Assembly: GCF_035189165.1 (NCBI RefSeq)
Contig: NZ_CP045246.1
Location: 682,001 to 746,000, forward strand
From: Arthrobacter sp. JZ12
Lineage (GTDB): Bacteria; Actinomycetota; Actinomycetes; Actinomycetales; Micrococcaceae
Length of the DNA: 64,000 nucleotides
Direction: 5' to 3'
Shown: positions 7,689 to 16,155 of the stretch, one piece after another
Layout of the letters: each line of letters begins with the position of its first letter
How positions within the stretch are numbered: the first letter of the stretch is position 1
The notes under the pieces: model-generated
Told to the model about the DNA's origin: nothing
Databases searched by the model: none
Seen by the model: only the letters and a program-made list of their open reading frames with translations
Program-made: the position numbers and the translations under genes

Positions 7689-8639
7689 CTAGGAAGCGTG
7701 GGGCAGGAGCCTTGACCTTGCCGCAGCCTCAACCGCCGTGGAGTTCTGCTGATCCAAACCGAGAAGCGGCTTGCGTGAATCACCAGCCCGGAACCCTTCC
7801 ACCTCAAGCGCGGCCTTCACAGCCGGCGCGAAAGGAGCGTTGGAGATTGCCTCGACGAGAGCTCGGATCTGCTGCCAGTCCTCCCTTGCCCGTTCCACAT
7901 CGCCCGCGAGTACCGCGTGCCGGATAGACACGAACTGAGACGGAACAACATTCGCCGTACCGACCATGACTCCTGCGGCGCCGAGGAGTAGGGCGTCCAG
8001 CGCTAACGGGTCCCAGCCAATGAACGTCGAGATGATGTCCCCGTAGTCACGAACCAATCCCCGGGCTTGGGCAAGGTCACCACTCGTGTCCTTGATGTAC
8101 CGGATGTTCGGAACTTCCTGCGCAAGTTTGCCGACCGTCTCGGGCATCAAATTGAGACCGGTTGCCGCTGGATAGTTGTAGATCTTAATCGGGATGCTGA
8201 CCGAGCCAGCGACGTCGCGCAGGTAATGCTCCACTTCGGCAGCAGGGAGCGCGTCATAGTACGGAGTGATCACCATGGCGGTGGAAGCCCCGACGGCCTC
8301 GGCGTGCTGGGTAAGGGCAATAGCTTCCGCCGTGCTGATGGCACCGGTCTGGGCAATCACCGGCACCCGTCCCGCTGCCTGATCCACGACCCTCTCCACG
8401 ACGAAGCGCCGATCCTGGTGACTGAGGGCGGCGAACTCACCGCTTGAACCACACGCCACAACCCCATCGACGCCACTGTCGATGCTGCGATCGACCAGCC
8501 GGGGCAGTGATCGCTCGTCGACGTGTCCCTCGGCTGTGTAGGGGGTGATCAGCGCGGTGAAGACGCCCGTGAGTTCTGACGTTTTGGCCGCCGGCGCTTC
8601 GGGCAGTGATTTCCTAAGCGTTCCCCTGCCCGTCGCCAT
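7689..8639 (-). CDS. DapA/HpaI-type aldolase (dihydrodipicolinate synthase family)
   Basis: The 316-residue product has the class I aldolase pattern: a GSSGE phosphate/carboxylate loop (about residues 64-68), IYNYP (Tyr of the catalytic triad) and NIRYIKDTSGD, in which the Lys is the Schiff-base residue. The family includes DapA, N-acetylneuraminate lyase and several 2-keto-3-deoxy sugar-acid aldolases or dehydratases. The specificity here is not evident, and a catabolic member is more likely than true DapA because no lysine genes are nearby. The first ATG (8639) and roughly the first 8 codons come from the tail of an amine-oxidase remnant that overlaps out of frame. The homologous region starts around SELTGVFTALITPY, so the native 5' end may have been replaced. 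Confidence 0.82.
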   Translation of the reverse strand: MATGRGTLRKSLPEAPAAKTSELTGVFTALITPYTAEGHVDERSLPRLVDRSIDSGVDGVVACGSSGEFAALSHQDRRFVVERVVDQAAGRVPVIAQTGAISTAEAIALTQHAEAVGASTAMVITPYYDALPAAEVEHYLRDVAGSVSIPIKIYNYPAATGLNLMPETVGKLAQEVPNIRYIKDTSGDLAQARGLVRDYGDIISTFIGWDPLALDALLLGAAGVMVGTANVVPSQFVSIRHAVLAGDVERAREDWQQIRALVEAISNAPFAPAVKAALEVEGFRAGDSRKPLLGLDQQNSTAVEAAARSRLLPHAS

Positions 8640-8998
8640 AGGTGACGGTGGCGCCGTCGTCGGTGTGGCGGACGGAGGTGACCGGGGAGTTCAGGCGGAT
8701 GTCGGCGTCTGCGTCTGAGGCGATGGCTCTGATCAGGGTGTCGTTGCCGTTCTTGAGCCGGTAGATGGCTGAGGCTTCGTGCATCAGGTACCAATGCCCG
8801 GAGGCTCCGGCGGTCCAGCGCAGCGCGTTGACGTAGGCGAACTGATCCAGGGGCGGGGCAGCCACTTCATGGTGTCTGTAAGGACCCGGGTCGTGCCTGG
8901 GTCGATGAGCTTCATGAAGTCTTCGAGGTTGCCGCGGCGGACTTCGTCACCGGCCAGCCAGTAGGTTTCCTCCGAGCGCGGCCGGCGGGAAACGTCTA
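8615..8998 (-). pseudogene. Flavin amine oxidase, internal fragment
   Basis: Two adjoining minus-strand pieces belong to one amine oxidase. The upstream piece (8998 to about 8850) reads EETYWLAGDEVRRGNLEDF...GTTRVLTDTMKWLPRP. The downstream piece, in another frame, reads YVNALRWTAGASGHWYLMHE and IYRLKNGNDTLIRAIASDAD up to TVTYGDGQ. The FAD-binding N-terminus and the C-terminal FAD motif are both absent. The closest relative in this window is the amine oxidase at 16152-17393, but the sequence differs enough to be a separate paralogue. The fragment ends where the DapA-family frame takes over. Confidence 0.7.
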
Positions 8999-9068
8999 GC
9001 CCGTACGGGTCACCTCAGCCCTGTCAGTCACGTTGTTTCATTCTGGCGCAATCCGGTTCTAACCGCCT

Positions 9069-9096
9069 GCGCCTCCAATCCGGAGACTGGAGGCGC
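9069..9096 (-). terminator. Hairpin terminator after the polyamine-type binding protein
   Basis: GCGCCTCCA (9069-9077) pairs perfectly with TGGAGGCGC (9088-9096) around a ten-base loop, about 25 bases past the stop of the binding-protein gene. There is no strong T-run on the minus strand, so efficiency is uncertain. Confidence 0.55.
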
Positions 9097-9121
9097 CGTG
9101 GCGGTCGGAGAGAGCTACGGG

Positions 9122-10165
9122 TTACTTGGACTTCCAGGCGTTGTAGAGCTCGATCGCCTTCTCCTGGTTCTCGCCCCACCAGGCTGGGTCGGAGTAGACC
9201 AAGGCTTCCTCGTGATCGAAGGGGTAGATGCTCTGCTGGACCTCGTCGAGCTCCGGCTTGACGTCCTCATCGATCGGGTTGACGGTGAGGAGTTCCGCGA
9301 TGTCCGCCTGCTTCTCCTTGTCCTGCACCGAGGCGATGAACTTCATTGCCTCCTCCTTATTGGGTGCACCCTTCGGGATGACGAGGGAGTCGGTCGTCAT
9401 GATGACGGTGTCCCAGACCGGAGCGAAGGGAGCACCGTTCCGCATGGCGAGGGCCGCACGCGCGTTGAGTGACAGAGCCATTTCCACCTGCGACGATTCC
9501 AGTGCCTGCTGAACCTGCGCGTAGGTCTCGGTGAACACCAGCTCGCTCTTGATGGTGTCCAGCTTGGCCAGGGCGCGTTCCACGTCGAGCGGGTACAGAT
9601 CATCCCGAGGCACGCCGTCGGCGATGAGCGCGAACTCGATGAGGCCGACCGTGATTTCTGGAAGCAGCAGGCGCTTACCGGGGAACTTCTCCAGGTCGAA
9701 GAAGTCGGCAGCGGTGGTGGGAGGGTTACCACCAAAGGCGTCCGTGTTGTAGAGCATGTACTGGGAGTTGCCGAAGACCGGCACACCGCAGTCGCTGACC
9801 AGGCCCTCCGGGTAGGCGTCCTTGTCGATCACGCTGAAGTCGAGCTTCTCGAGGTACTCGTCGCAGTACTGGAACGACGTACCGGTGGTCACGCTCAGGG
9901 TGTCCCAGATGACGTTCCCGCTGTCGACCATCAGCTTCATCTTCGCGTCGTCGATGGGGCTGTCGTTGACGAAGCCCGTGCCGGTCTCGGCGGTGTAGGG
10001 CTCCTGCCACACCTTGATCTGGGCGTCCTGGAAAGCACCTCCCGCCGAGACGAAGGTCAGTTCGCCCTCGCCCTCTCCGGCTGCGGAAACGCCGACGGCG
10101 CATCCGGACATGGTGGTTACGGCAGCGACAGCGGCTACTCCTGCGATCAGTGGCTTGATGTTCAT
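9122..10165 (-). CDS. PotD-like ABC transporter substrate-binding lipoprotein
   Basis: The 347-residue product begins at ATG 10165, chosen over the upstream ATG because AAAGGAGA lies 6-7 bases before it and a signal peptide follows directly (MNIKPLIAGVAAVAAV). A lipobox TMSGC gives Cys21 as lipid-anchored N-terminus. The mature part has the spermidine/putrescine-binding layout (LTFVSAGGAFQDAQ, WDTLSV, YMLYNTDAFGG, DPAWWGENQEKAIELYNAW). It delivers an amine or organic-cation-like substrate to the permeases encoded upstream. The gap to the ATPase gene is about 100 bases, and a hairpin follows the stop. Substrate assignment is inference from family and from the amine oxidase gene nearby. Confidence 0.85.
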   Translation of the reverse strand: MNIKPLIAGVAAVAAVTTMSGCAVGVSAAGEGEGELTFVSAGGAFQDAQIKVWQEPYTAETGTGFVNDSPIDDAKMKLMVDSGNVIWDTLSVTTGTSFQYCDEYLEKLDFSVIDKDAYPEGLVSDCGVPVFGNSQYMLYNTDAFGGNPPTTAADFFDLEKFPGKRLLLPEITVGLIEFALIADGVPRDDLYPLDVERALAKLDTIKSELVFTETYAQVQQALESSQVEMALSLNARAALAMRNGAPFAPVWDTVIMTTDSLVIPKGAPNKEEAMKFIASVQDKEKQADIAELLTVNPIDEDVKPELDEVQQSIYPFDHEEALVYSDPAWWGENQEKAIELYNAWKSK

Positions 10166-10267
10166 TGCATTCTCCTTTGAAAGCGTGTGGTGGGTGGTGT
10201 TTCGAATGTGAGCAGGGTGCATCAGCGTCACCGGTTGGGTGACGTTGGCAGCAGGACGGTCTTGTAG

Positions 10268-11413
10268 CTAGGAGTGCGCCGCTACGAGGCTGGGTGTGAC
10301 TCTCTGCTCTGGGGTGGCGGGGGCATTCACGATGCTCTGGTGGGCTGGGTCCCAGCTCACCGTCACGCGTGCGCCGGGAAGCATTGGTACGGCGGATCCG
10401 GCGATCTGCATCGCTGATCCGCAGTTGCCGTCAGGGAATTCAAGGCCCACCCGGTGGTGATTCCCCACATAGGTGATGTCCTTGATGACTGCTTCGGCCT
10501 CGACGTGCCCAGCGGGGGACACTGAACCGGCAGGGTTCAGGTGGAGCCGCTCGGGCCTGACAACAACCGCGGCGCCGTCGCTGCAGGCAGTCCGCTGGCT
10601 GTCGGACAGATCGAAGCCGAACTGGTCGCACTCAAGCCGGCCATCCGCCGTCGTGCGTCCACGGAAGATGTTGGACTCGCCGAGGAATTCGGCCACGAAG
10701 AGTGTGGCGGGACGTTCGTAGAGCTCCTCGGGGCTACCGACCTGTTCGATCCGGCCCTCGTTGAAGACCGCGATCCGATCGGAGAGGGTCAGCGCCTCCT
10801 CCTGATCGTGGGTGACGAAGATGAAGGTCATGCCCAGCTCCCGGTGCATCCGGGCGATCTGCTTCTGGAGCCCGTCGCGCAGCTTCTTGTCCAGGGCGCC
10901 GAGCGGTTCGTCCAGCAGCAGCGCACCGGGCTCGTAGACAACAGCGCGTGCCAGTGCGACCCGCTGCTGCTGGCCACCCGAAAGCTGCCGCGGCAGCCGG
11001 TCCGCCCACTTGGTCAGGCTCACCAGCTCCAGCGCCTCGTCTACCCGTGCGGCGATCTCCGCCTTGGAGAACTTGCGCTGCTGGAGGGGGTAGCCGATGT
11101 TCTCCCGGACGGTCATGTGGGGGAACAGGGCGTACTGCTGGAACACGACGCCGAGGTTCCGCTTGTGCGGCTTGAGCCCGCTGATGTCCTTGCCGCCCAC
11201 CAGAATCGAGCCCGAGGTCAGGGAGGTGAAACCGGCGATCATCGAGAGCGTTGTGGTCTTTCCCGAACCGCTGGGGCCGAGGAAAGTGACGAACTCGCCG
11301 GCCGCGATGTCCAGGGATACGTTGTCGACGGCGGGCCGCTGGGTGTGGGGGTACTGCTTGACAACGGAGTCGATGCGGATGTCGTGGCTGAGGTTCTTGG
11401 AGTTGGAGGTCAT
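10268..11413 (-). CDS. PotA-like ABC transporter ATPase
   Basis: The 381-residue ATPase has Walker A GPSGSGKTTT (about 46-55), the Q-loop, the signature LSGGQQQRVALARA, Walker B ALLLDEPLGALD and the switch His in FVTHDQEEA. A C-terminal TOBE-type domain (about 280-360) ends the protein, as in spermidine/putrescine and iron importers. Its start overlaps the end of the PotC-like gene by four bases (ATGA), so the two are translationally coupled. It powers import together with the two permeases and the binding lipoprotein of the same minus-strand operon. The signature motifs are all intact. Confidence 0.92.
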   Translation of the reverse strand: MTSNSKNLSHDIRIDSVVKQYPHTQRPAVDNVSLDIAAGEFVTFLGPSGSGKTTTLSMIAGFTSLTSGSILVGGKDISGLKPHKRNLGVVFQQYALFPHMTVRENIGYPLQQRKFSKAEIAARVDEALELVSLTKWADRLPRQLSGGQQQRVALARAVVYEPGALLLDEPLGALDKKLRDGLQKQIARMHRELGMTFIFVTHDQEEALTLSDRIAVFNEGRIEQVGSPEELYERPATLFVAEFLGESNIFRGRTTADGRLECDQFGFDLSDSQRTACSDGAAVVVRPERLHLNPAGSVSPAGHVEAEAVIKDITYVGNHHRVGLEFPDGNCGSAMQIAGSAVPMLPGARVTVSWDPAHQSIVNAPATPEQRVTPSLVAAHS

Positions 11414-12219
11414 GACGACGCTTCCTTTCGACGGGTGGCCAGCTGGGCGAGCAGGAGGATGCCGGTGGTGGCAACCACGATGATGCTGGAGGCCGCGGCG
11501 ATGGTGGGATCGATGTCCAGGGTGATGCTGTTGTACATCTGCACGGGCAGGGTGCGGATGTTGGGGCTCTGGAGGAAGAGCGCGATGACGACTTCCTCAA
11601 ACGAGGACACGAACGCGAACACGAAGCCCGAGAGCACGCCCGGCATCAGCAGGGGGAGGAGGACCCGCCGGAAGGTGGTGATGGGCCCGGCGCCGAGGCT
11701 CGCGGAGGCCGTCTCAACAGTCCGGTCGAAACCGGCGAGGCTGGTGGAGACCGCGATGACCACGAAGGGCACAGCGATCACCGCGTGGGCGAGGATGAAG
11801 CCGAGGATGGTTCCGGTCAATCCCATCTGCAGGAACGCGATGTACAGCGCGACCGCGACCACGATTCCGGGCACAATCTGCGGTGCCATCAGTCCGCCGC
11901 GGACGGCTGCACGGCCACGGAACTTCGTCCGGTCCAGTCCCAGCGCCGCTCCCACTCCCGCGATAGTTGCCAGAAGGGATGAGAGGAGAGCGATCTGCAC
12001 CGAGTTGGCCAATGACGCCATCCATTCACGCGAGGTGAAGAACTCCACGTACCAGCGCACCGACCAGTCCTTTGGCGGGAACTGGAAGCTCTCCGCGGCG
12101 CCGAAGCTCATGGGGATGACCATCAGCGTAGGAGCGAGCAGCAGTGCGGCAACTCCCAGGACCCAGAGGCGGAGGGTCCACCCGATCCGCCGTTCGGCGG
12201 CGATCTTTCGCTTAAGCAT
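11410..12219 (-). CDS. PotC-like ABC transporter permease
   Basis: The 269-residue membrane protein has six hydrophobic segments, the first after a short basic N-terminus (MLKRKIAAERR). The cytoplasmic EAA-type loop, which contacts the ATPase, is recognisable as ASASLGAGPITTFRRVLLPL (about 180-200). It overlaps the ATPase gene downstream by four bases. It overlaps the end of the PotB-like gene upstream by eight. It forms the import channel with the PotB-like partner. Nothing in it is damaged, unlike its partner. Confidence 0.9.
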   Translation of the reverse strand: MLKRKIAAERRIGWTLRLWVLGVAALLLAPTLMVIPMSFGAAESFQFPPKDWSVRWYVEFFTSREWMASLANSVQIALLSSLLATIAGVGAALGLDRTKFRGRAAVRGGLMAPQIVPGIVVAVALYIAFLQMGLTGTILGFILAHAVIAVPFVVIAVSTSLAGFDRTVETASASLGAGPITTFRRVLLPLLMPGVLSGFVFAFVSSFEEVVIALFLQSPNIRTLPVQMYNSITLDIDPTIAAASSIIVVATTGILLLAQLATRRKEASS

Positions 12220-13106
12220 TCTTCGGCTCCCGTCGGCTCATGGTGGTGACAAAGGCGACGCCGGCAAGGACCAGCAGGGCCAGCACTAGCAGGACCACGC
12301 CCAGGGCGCTTGCGCTGCCGAAGTCGAGCAGGTCGGTGACGCGGGTGGCGATTAGCTGCGAGATGAGGGACTGCTGCGGTGATCCGAGGATGGCGGGGGT
12401 GATGTAGAACCCGAGGGACATGATGAAGACCAGGGAGAACCCGGACACCATGCCCGGCAGCGACAACGGCAGGTACACCGTTCGGAAGGCGGTCCACCAG
12501 GACTCCGCAGCTCATCGCCGCATCCATCAGCCGGGTGTCGATGCCGTTGAGCGAGGTGAACAGCGGCAGCACCATGTACGGCAGCATGACCTGGACCATG
12601 GCGATGGTGACGCCTGCCAGGGATCCCAGGAGGACCATGCCCTCGATGCCGAGCAACGAGAAGAACTGATCGATCGGTCCTCCGCGCTGCTCCAGTACGT
12701 ACCAGGCGAAGTTGCGGGCCATCAGGCTTGTCCAGAACGGCAGCAGGACCAGCAGGGTCAGGATTCCACGGGTCTTCGCGGACACCTTGGTCATCGCGTA
12801 GGCGTACGGGTAGGCGATGAGCAGGGTCAACAGCGCCACCAGGGCCGACGTCGTAAGGGTCCGAACGAGGACTGTCACCGAGATGCCGTCGGTGAGCAGG
12901 TCCGTGTAGTTGCCGAGGCCCACCGACGGGTCGGTGAAGCTCAGCCAGACGATGTTGGCCAGCGGATACAGAAAAAAGACTGCCAGGAAGGCGACGGCCG
13001 GAAGCAGGGTCAGGACAACCCTGTTTTTCGTGCTTTTCGGTGGGATGCGGGTGCCCACCGGACGGGGTGGGGCTTTCAGTGATGTGTCAAGGGTTGACGC
13101 GGTCAT
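12212..13106 (-). pseudogene. PotB-like ABC transporter permease with a frameshift
   Basis: The frame from ATG 13106 encodes an N-terminal cytoplasmic tail and four membrane segments as far as RLMDAAMSCG. It is then thrown out of frame at about 12503-12510. The remaining third continues in another frame (SWWTAFRTVYLPLSLPGMVS to MSRREPKNA) and ends at 12212. The EAA-loop region lies exactly at the junction. The sequence GCGGAGTCCTGG appears to be two bases short, or one too long, for CGG-x-SWW. The other three genes of this transporter are intact, so the lesion is either recent or a sequencing error. If real, the importer cannot assemble. Confidence 0.8.
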
Positions 13107-13216
13107 CGTTGATCGCTTTCGTCAAGAAGTGAGGCAGGACACAAACACTAGGGTGCGGTCGCGATGGAGCCTATTAGCTCAGCGTATGAATTTGAACGAC
13201 CTGTTCATCCGCGCGG

Positions 13217-14635
13217 CTAGCTCGTCCCCGTGCCGTGCATGTTCTCCCACGCCTGGAACGCCACCCAGAGCGCTGCAAGGTCAGGTGTCCGGTTCAGGTC
13301 CCGGCCGGTTTCCTCGGAAATCCGCTTCAGCCGGTAGGACAGGGTCTGCCGATGGATTCCGAGCTCCGCAGCCGTCTCGTTCCACTTGCGGTCGTTGCGC
13401 AAGTAGCAGAACAGCGTCTCTCTCAGCAGGGCGATGCGCGGGGAATCGCTCGCCAATGGGCCCAGTACGCCCGTCACAATCTCCGCCGATTCCCGCTGTG
13501 ACCGTGTCAGCACCGACAGCGTGCTGCCCTCGAACTCCGTCCACGGGGCATCAGTGTGCTCGGCGGCAGTCAGCACCTTGCCGGCCTCCACCGCCGCGGT
13601 CCGGGTATCCACATAGTCGTAGAACACCGACGACACCCCCACCTGCACACCCAACTGCTCCACCAACTCCCGGAACCCAGCCAGCTCCTCTACTGGAACC
13701 AGTGCCAGTCCGTGCTCACGCCCGGTCCCAAGCAGCACAGGCATCGCCGCCAGCGCCACCGCACGGCCAACCGCTGCCACCCGGCCACGCGGCAACGCCG
13801 CCAGCCGGAACCCGTTCGACGGCACATGCGGCGCCAGGAACTCGCGCGTCTCCTCAGTCGCCGACCCGTTCAGCAGTCCCGCCAGCAATCGCTCCGCCAG
13901 CTCACCCCGCCGGTCGGCGGCCGCCAACACCGCATCGGTGGCCACCTCGAGCATCTTGGTCAGGTGGACCAGCAGGAAGCTGCCCACCTCCTCACCCGGG
14001 TATTCGGCGACCACAAGCTCAGCCGGATGGTTGCCGCGCAATTGGTACCGCCGTCGTCGTACTTCAGTACTGGCATCCTCGGTGTGTGCCACCGAGGCAA
14101 GGGTGATGCCGGTGACCGTATCCACGATGCTCAGCCCTGCCCGCAGGGAGGGCACCACCTCGCGAAGCAGCGAGGTCAGGTCCTTCTCGGCGTAGGTCGC
14201 CACGTGGTACAGCTTGCTCAGCTTGAGCACCTGCAGGCTCTCCGTCGACCAGTTGGCCGCCGCCACATGGCGCGCCACCACTGCGTAGGCGGTATTGACG
14301 CCGGCCAGCAGGATCGGGAAGTCCCGGCGGTCGGCCTCGGAGAACATTTCGGGGGAGAGCGGCGGCGCGGGATCATGGTCGCCGATCATCAGGCCCGAGA
14401 GTCCCGCCTCATCGAGCCGCGCCACGAACGCCGCCTGCTCGGACGGGTCCTTCGGCACGCACAGCCCGATGGTCATCAGCAGCTCATGCGGGCCCAGGTA
14501 GATGGTGGGATCCTCCATCTCGCAGCTGTGCGCCCAGAGCAGGTCGCGCCGCAGCCCGCTGCTGCCGGCCAGGACGCGGATGTCCAGGCTCGCGGTGGAC
14601 ACCAGATCCTCCACCCGAAGAACGTCTCTGGTCAT
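13217..14635 (-). CDS. PucR-family transcriptional regulator
   Basis: This 472-residue regulator has the N-terminal PucR-type ligand domain (about 1-125, with PTIYLGPHELLMTIGL). A central GGDEF-like/CdaR region spans about 180-380. A C-terminal PucR helix-turn-helix follows (FCYLRNDRKWNETAAELGIH, then RQTLSYRLKRI, about 405-440). Family members sense purine-, sugar-acid- or amine-derived ligands and switch the adjacent catabolic genes. It is divergent from the MFS - amine oxidase - cupin operon and lies immediately downstream of the transporter operon's start. A palindrome in the shared promoter is its probable binding site. It is the intact relative of the remnant at 6943-7670. Confidence 0.88.
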   Translation of the reverse strand: MTRDVLRVEDLVSTASLDIRVLAGSSGLRRDLLWAHSCEMEDPTIYLGPHELLMTIGLCVPKDPSEQAAFVARLDEAGLSGLMIGDHDPAPPLSPEMFSEADRRDFPILLAGVNTAYAVVARHVAAANWSTESLQVLKLSKLYHVATYAEKDLTSLLREVVPSLRAGLSIVDTVTGITLASVAHTEDASTEVRRRRYQLRGNHPAELVVAEYPGEEVGSFLLVHLTKMLEVATDAVLAAADRRGELAERLLAGLLNGSATEETREFLAPHVPSNGFRLAALPRGRVAAVGRAVALAAMPVLLGTGREHGLALVPVEELAGFRELVEQLGVQVGVSSVFYDYVDTRTAAVEAGKVLTAAEHTDAPWTEFEGSTLSVLTRSQRESAEIVTGVLGPLASDSPRIALLRETLFCYLRNDRKWNETAAELGIHRQTLSYRLKRISEETGRDLNRTPDLAALWVAFQAWENMHGTGTS

Positions 14636-14692
14636 GGTGGGATCGTAGACCCGTTCATACTGGAGTAATAGCGGAGTGCGGATTTGTTACTT

Positions 14693-14709
14693 CAGGCCAA
14701 TATGGCCTG
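14693..14709. promoter_or_regulatory. Palindromic operator between pucR-type gene and MFS gene
   Basis: CAGGCCA (14693-14699), ATA, TGGCCTG (14703-14709) is a perfect 17-base palindrome in the 134-base divergent promoter region, about 60 bases before each start. It is the best candidate for the PucR-type regulator's site; no second copy was seen upstream of the transporter operon at 13107. Confidence 0.55.
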
Positions 14710-14769
14710 CGTCACAGTGCACCTAACCTGAATGCAGTCTCGTTCATTCACTCATCAAGGAAGATGGTT

Positions 14770-16155
14770 ATGAGCACCAACACCTACGGCGCCATCGACA
14801 ACGCGCCAACCTCCAAATTCCACCGCAAACTCCTCATCGCCTGCTGCGGCGGCCCGTTCCTTGACGGCTATGTCCTCAGCCTCATCGGCGTCGCGCTTGT
14901 GGGCTTCGCAGCTGACATTACGACGACGCCGGTCGAGGCCGGCCTGATCGGCGCCTCCTCGCTGGTGGGCATCTTCTTCGGCGCGATCGTGTTCGGCGCA
15001 CTCACCGACCGCATCGGCCGGGAAAAGATGTACGCGCTGGACCTTGCCGTGCTGGTGGTCGCCTGCGGTCTGTCGGCCTTCGTGACCGACGCCTGGCAGT
15101 TGATCGTGCTGCGCTTCATCATCGGCCTCGCGGTCGGGGCTGACTACCCGATTGCCACGTCGCTGCTCACCGAGTTCACCCCGAGCAAGCGCCGCGGTTT
15201 CATGATCGGCGTCTCCGGCCTGGCCTGGTCCGTCGGTGCGATGACTGCCTTCCTTGTTTCCTTCCTCGTGGTGAACATCTCCGGCGGGTACGAGAACTGG
15301 CGCTGGATGCTCTTCAGCGGTGCCGTGGTGGGCATCATTGTGGTCCTCATGCGCCGCGGCATTCCCGAGTCCCCGCGCTGGCTCGCCAACCAGGGCCGCA
15401 TTGCCGAGGCCGACGCCGTCATGAAGCAGGTCTACGGCCCCGATGCCTCGCTGCCGGCCGACGCCACCTCCGCTGCTGAGACCCGCAGCAGCTTCGCCCA
15501 GGATCTCAAGCTCATCATCCGCGGCGGCTACCTGAAGCGAATCATCATGTGCGGTGTCCTGTACTTCGCGCAGATCACCCCGCAGTACGCGCTCTACACC
15601 TTCGGCGGCATCATCCTGCTGACTGCGGGCATCGAAGGCACCAACGCCTCCACCCTTGGTGAGCTGCTGATCGCCACCCTGTTTGCCGTCGGCATCATCC
15701 CGGCACTGAAGCTCATCGAGTCCTGGGGCCGTCGCCCGATGACCGTCTGGCCGTTCGCCCTCATGACCCTGCCGCTGATGGCACTGGGAATCTGGCAGGA
15801 CGCACCGTCCTGGTTCATCGTCGGCGCCTTCGCCTTCTACGCCTTCGTCTCCGGTGGCCCGAGCGTGCTGCAGTGGATCTACCCCAACGAACTGTTCCCC
15901 ACGCAGATCCGTGCCACCGCCGTCGGTATTGCAGTGGGCATCAGCCGCATCGGTGCCGCCAGCGGCACGTACCTGCTGCCCATCGGCATCGCGACCATCG
16001 GACTGAGCGGCACCCTGCTCATTGCAGCGGGCATGACCATCGTTGCCCTCATCGTCTGCATCGCCTGGTCGCCGGAGACCAAGGGCCGCAGCCTGGCCGA
16101 GACCTCGTCCCTGGCTCCCGCTGCCCCGGTTGCCGCCAAGGAGTACTCCCGATGA
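14770..16155 (+). CDS. MFS transporter, sugar-porter-like
   Basis: The product (461 residues from ATG 14770) is a 12-segment major facilitator. It carries DRIGREK in loop 2-3, the sugar-porter type PESPRWL after segment 6 and PETKGRSLAE at the C-terminus. The second of two in-frame ATGs is preferred because AAGGAAG (14757-14763) stands at proper distance from it and would overlap the first (14764). The stop overlaps the start of the amine oxidase gene (ATGA), so transporter and oxidase are co-translated. This suggests it imports the oxidase substrate, or exports a product, across the cytoplasmic membrane. Substrates of this group range from sugars to aromatic acids. Confidence 0.88.
   Translation: MSTNTYGAIDNAPTSKFHRKLLIACCGGPFLDGYVLSLIGVALVGFAADITTTPVEAGLIGASSLVGIFFGAIVFGALTDRIGREKMYALDLAVLVVACGLSAFVTDAWQLIVLRFIIGLAVGADYPIATSLLTEFTPSKRRGFMIGVSGLAWSVGAMTAFLVSFLVVNISGGYENWRWMLFSGAVVGIIVVLMRRGIPESPRWLANQGRIAEADAVMKQVYGPDASLPADATSAAETRSSFAQDLKLIIRGGYLKRIIMCGVLYFAQITPQYALYTFGGIILLTAGIEGTNASTLGELLIATLFAVGIIPALKLIESWGRRPMTVWPFALMTLPLMALGIWQDAPSWFIVGAFAFYAFVSGGPSVLQWIYPNELFPTQIRATAVGIAVGISRIGAASGTYLLPIGIATIGLSGTLLIAAGMTIVALIVCIAWSPETKGRSLAETSSLAPAAPVAAKEYSR

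Noticed and set aside
10541..12289. Plus-strand 582-codon open frame
   Set aside because: It runs antisense through the ABC ATPase and permease genes and has a biased, non-protein-like composition.
15873..16151. N-terminal extension of the amine oxidase
   Set aside because: It lies inside the MFS coding sequence in another frame; the FAD motif starts right at ATG 16152.
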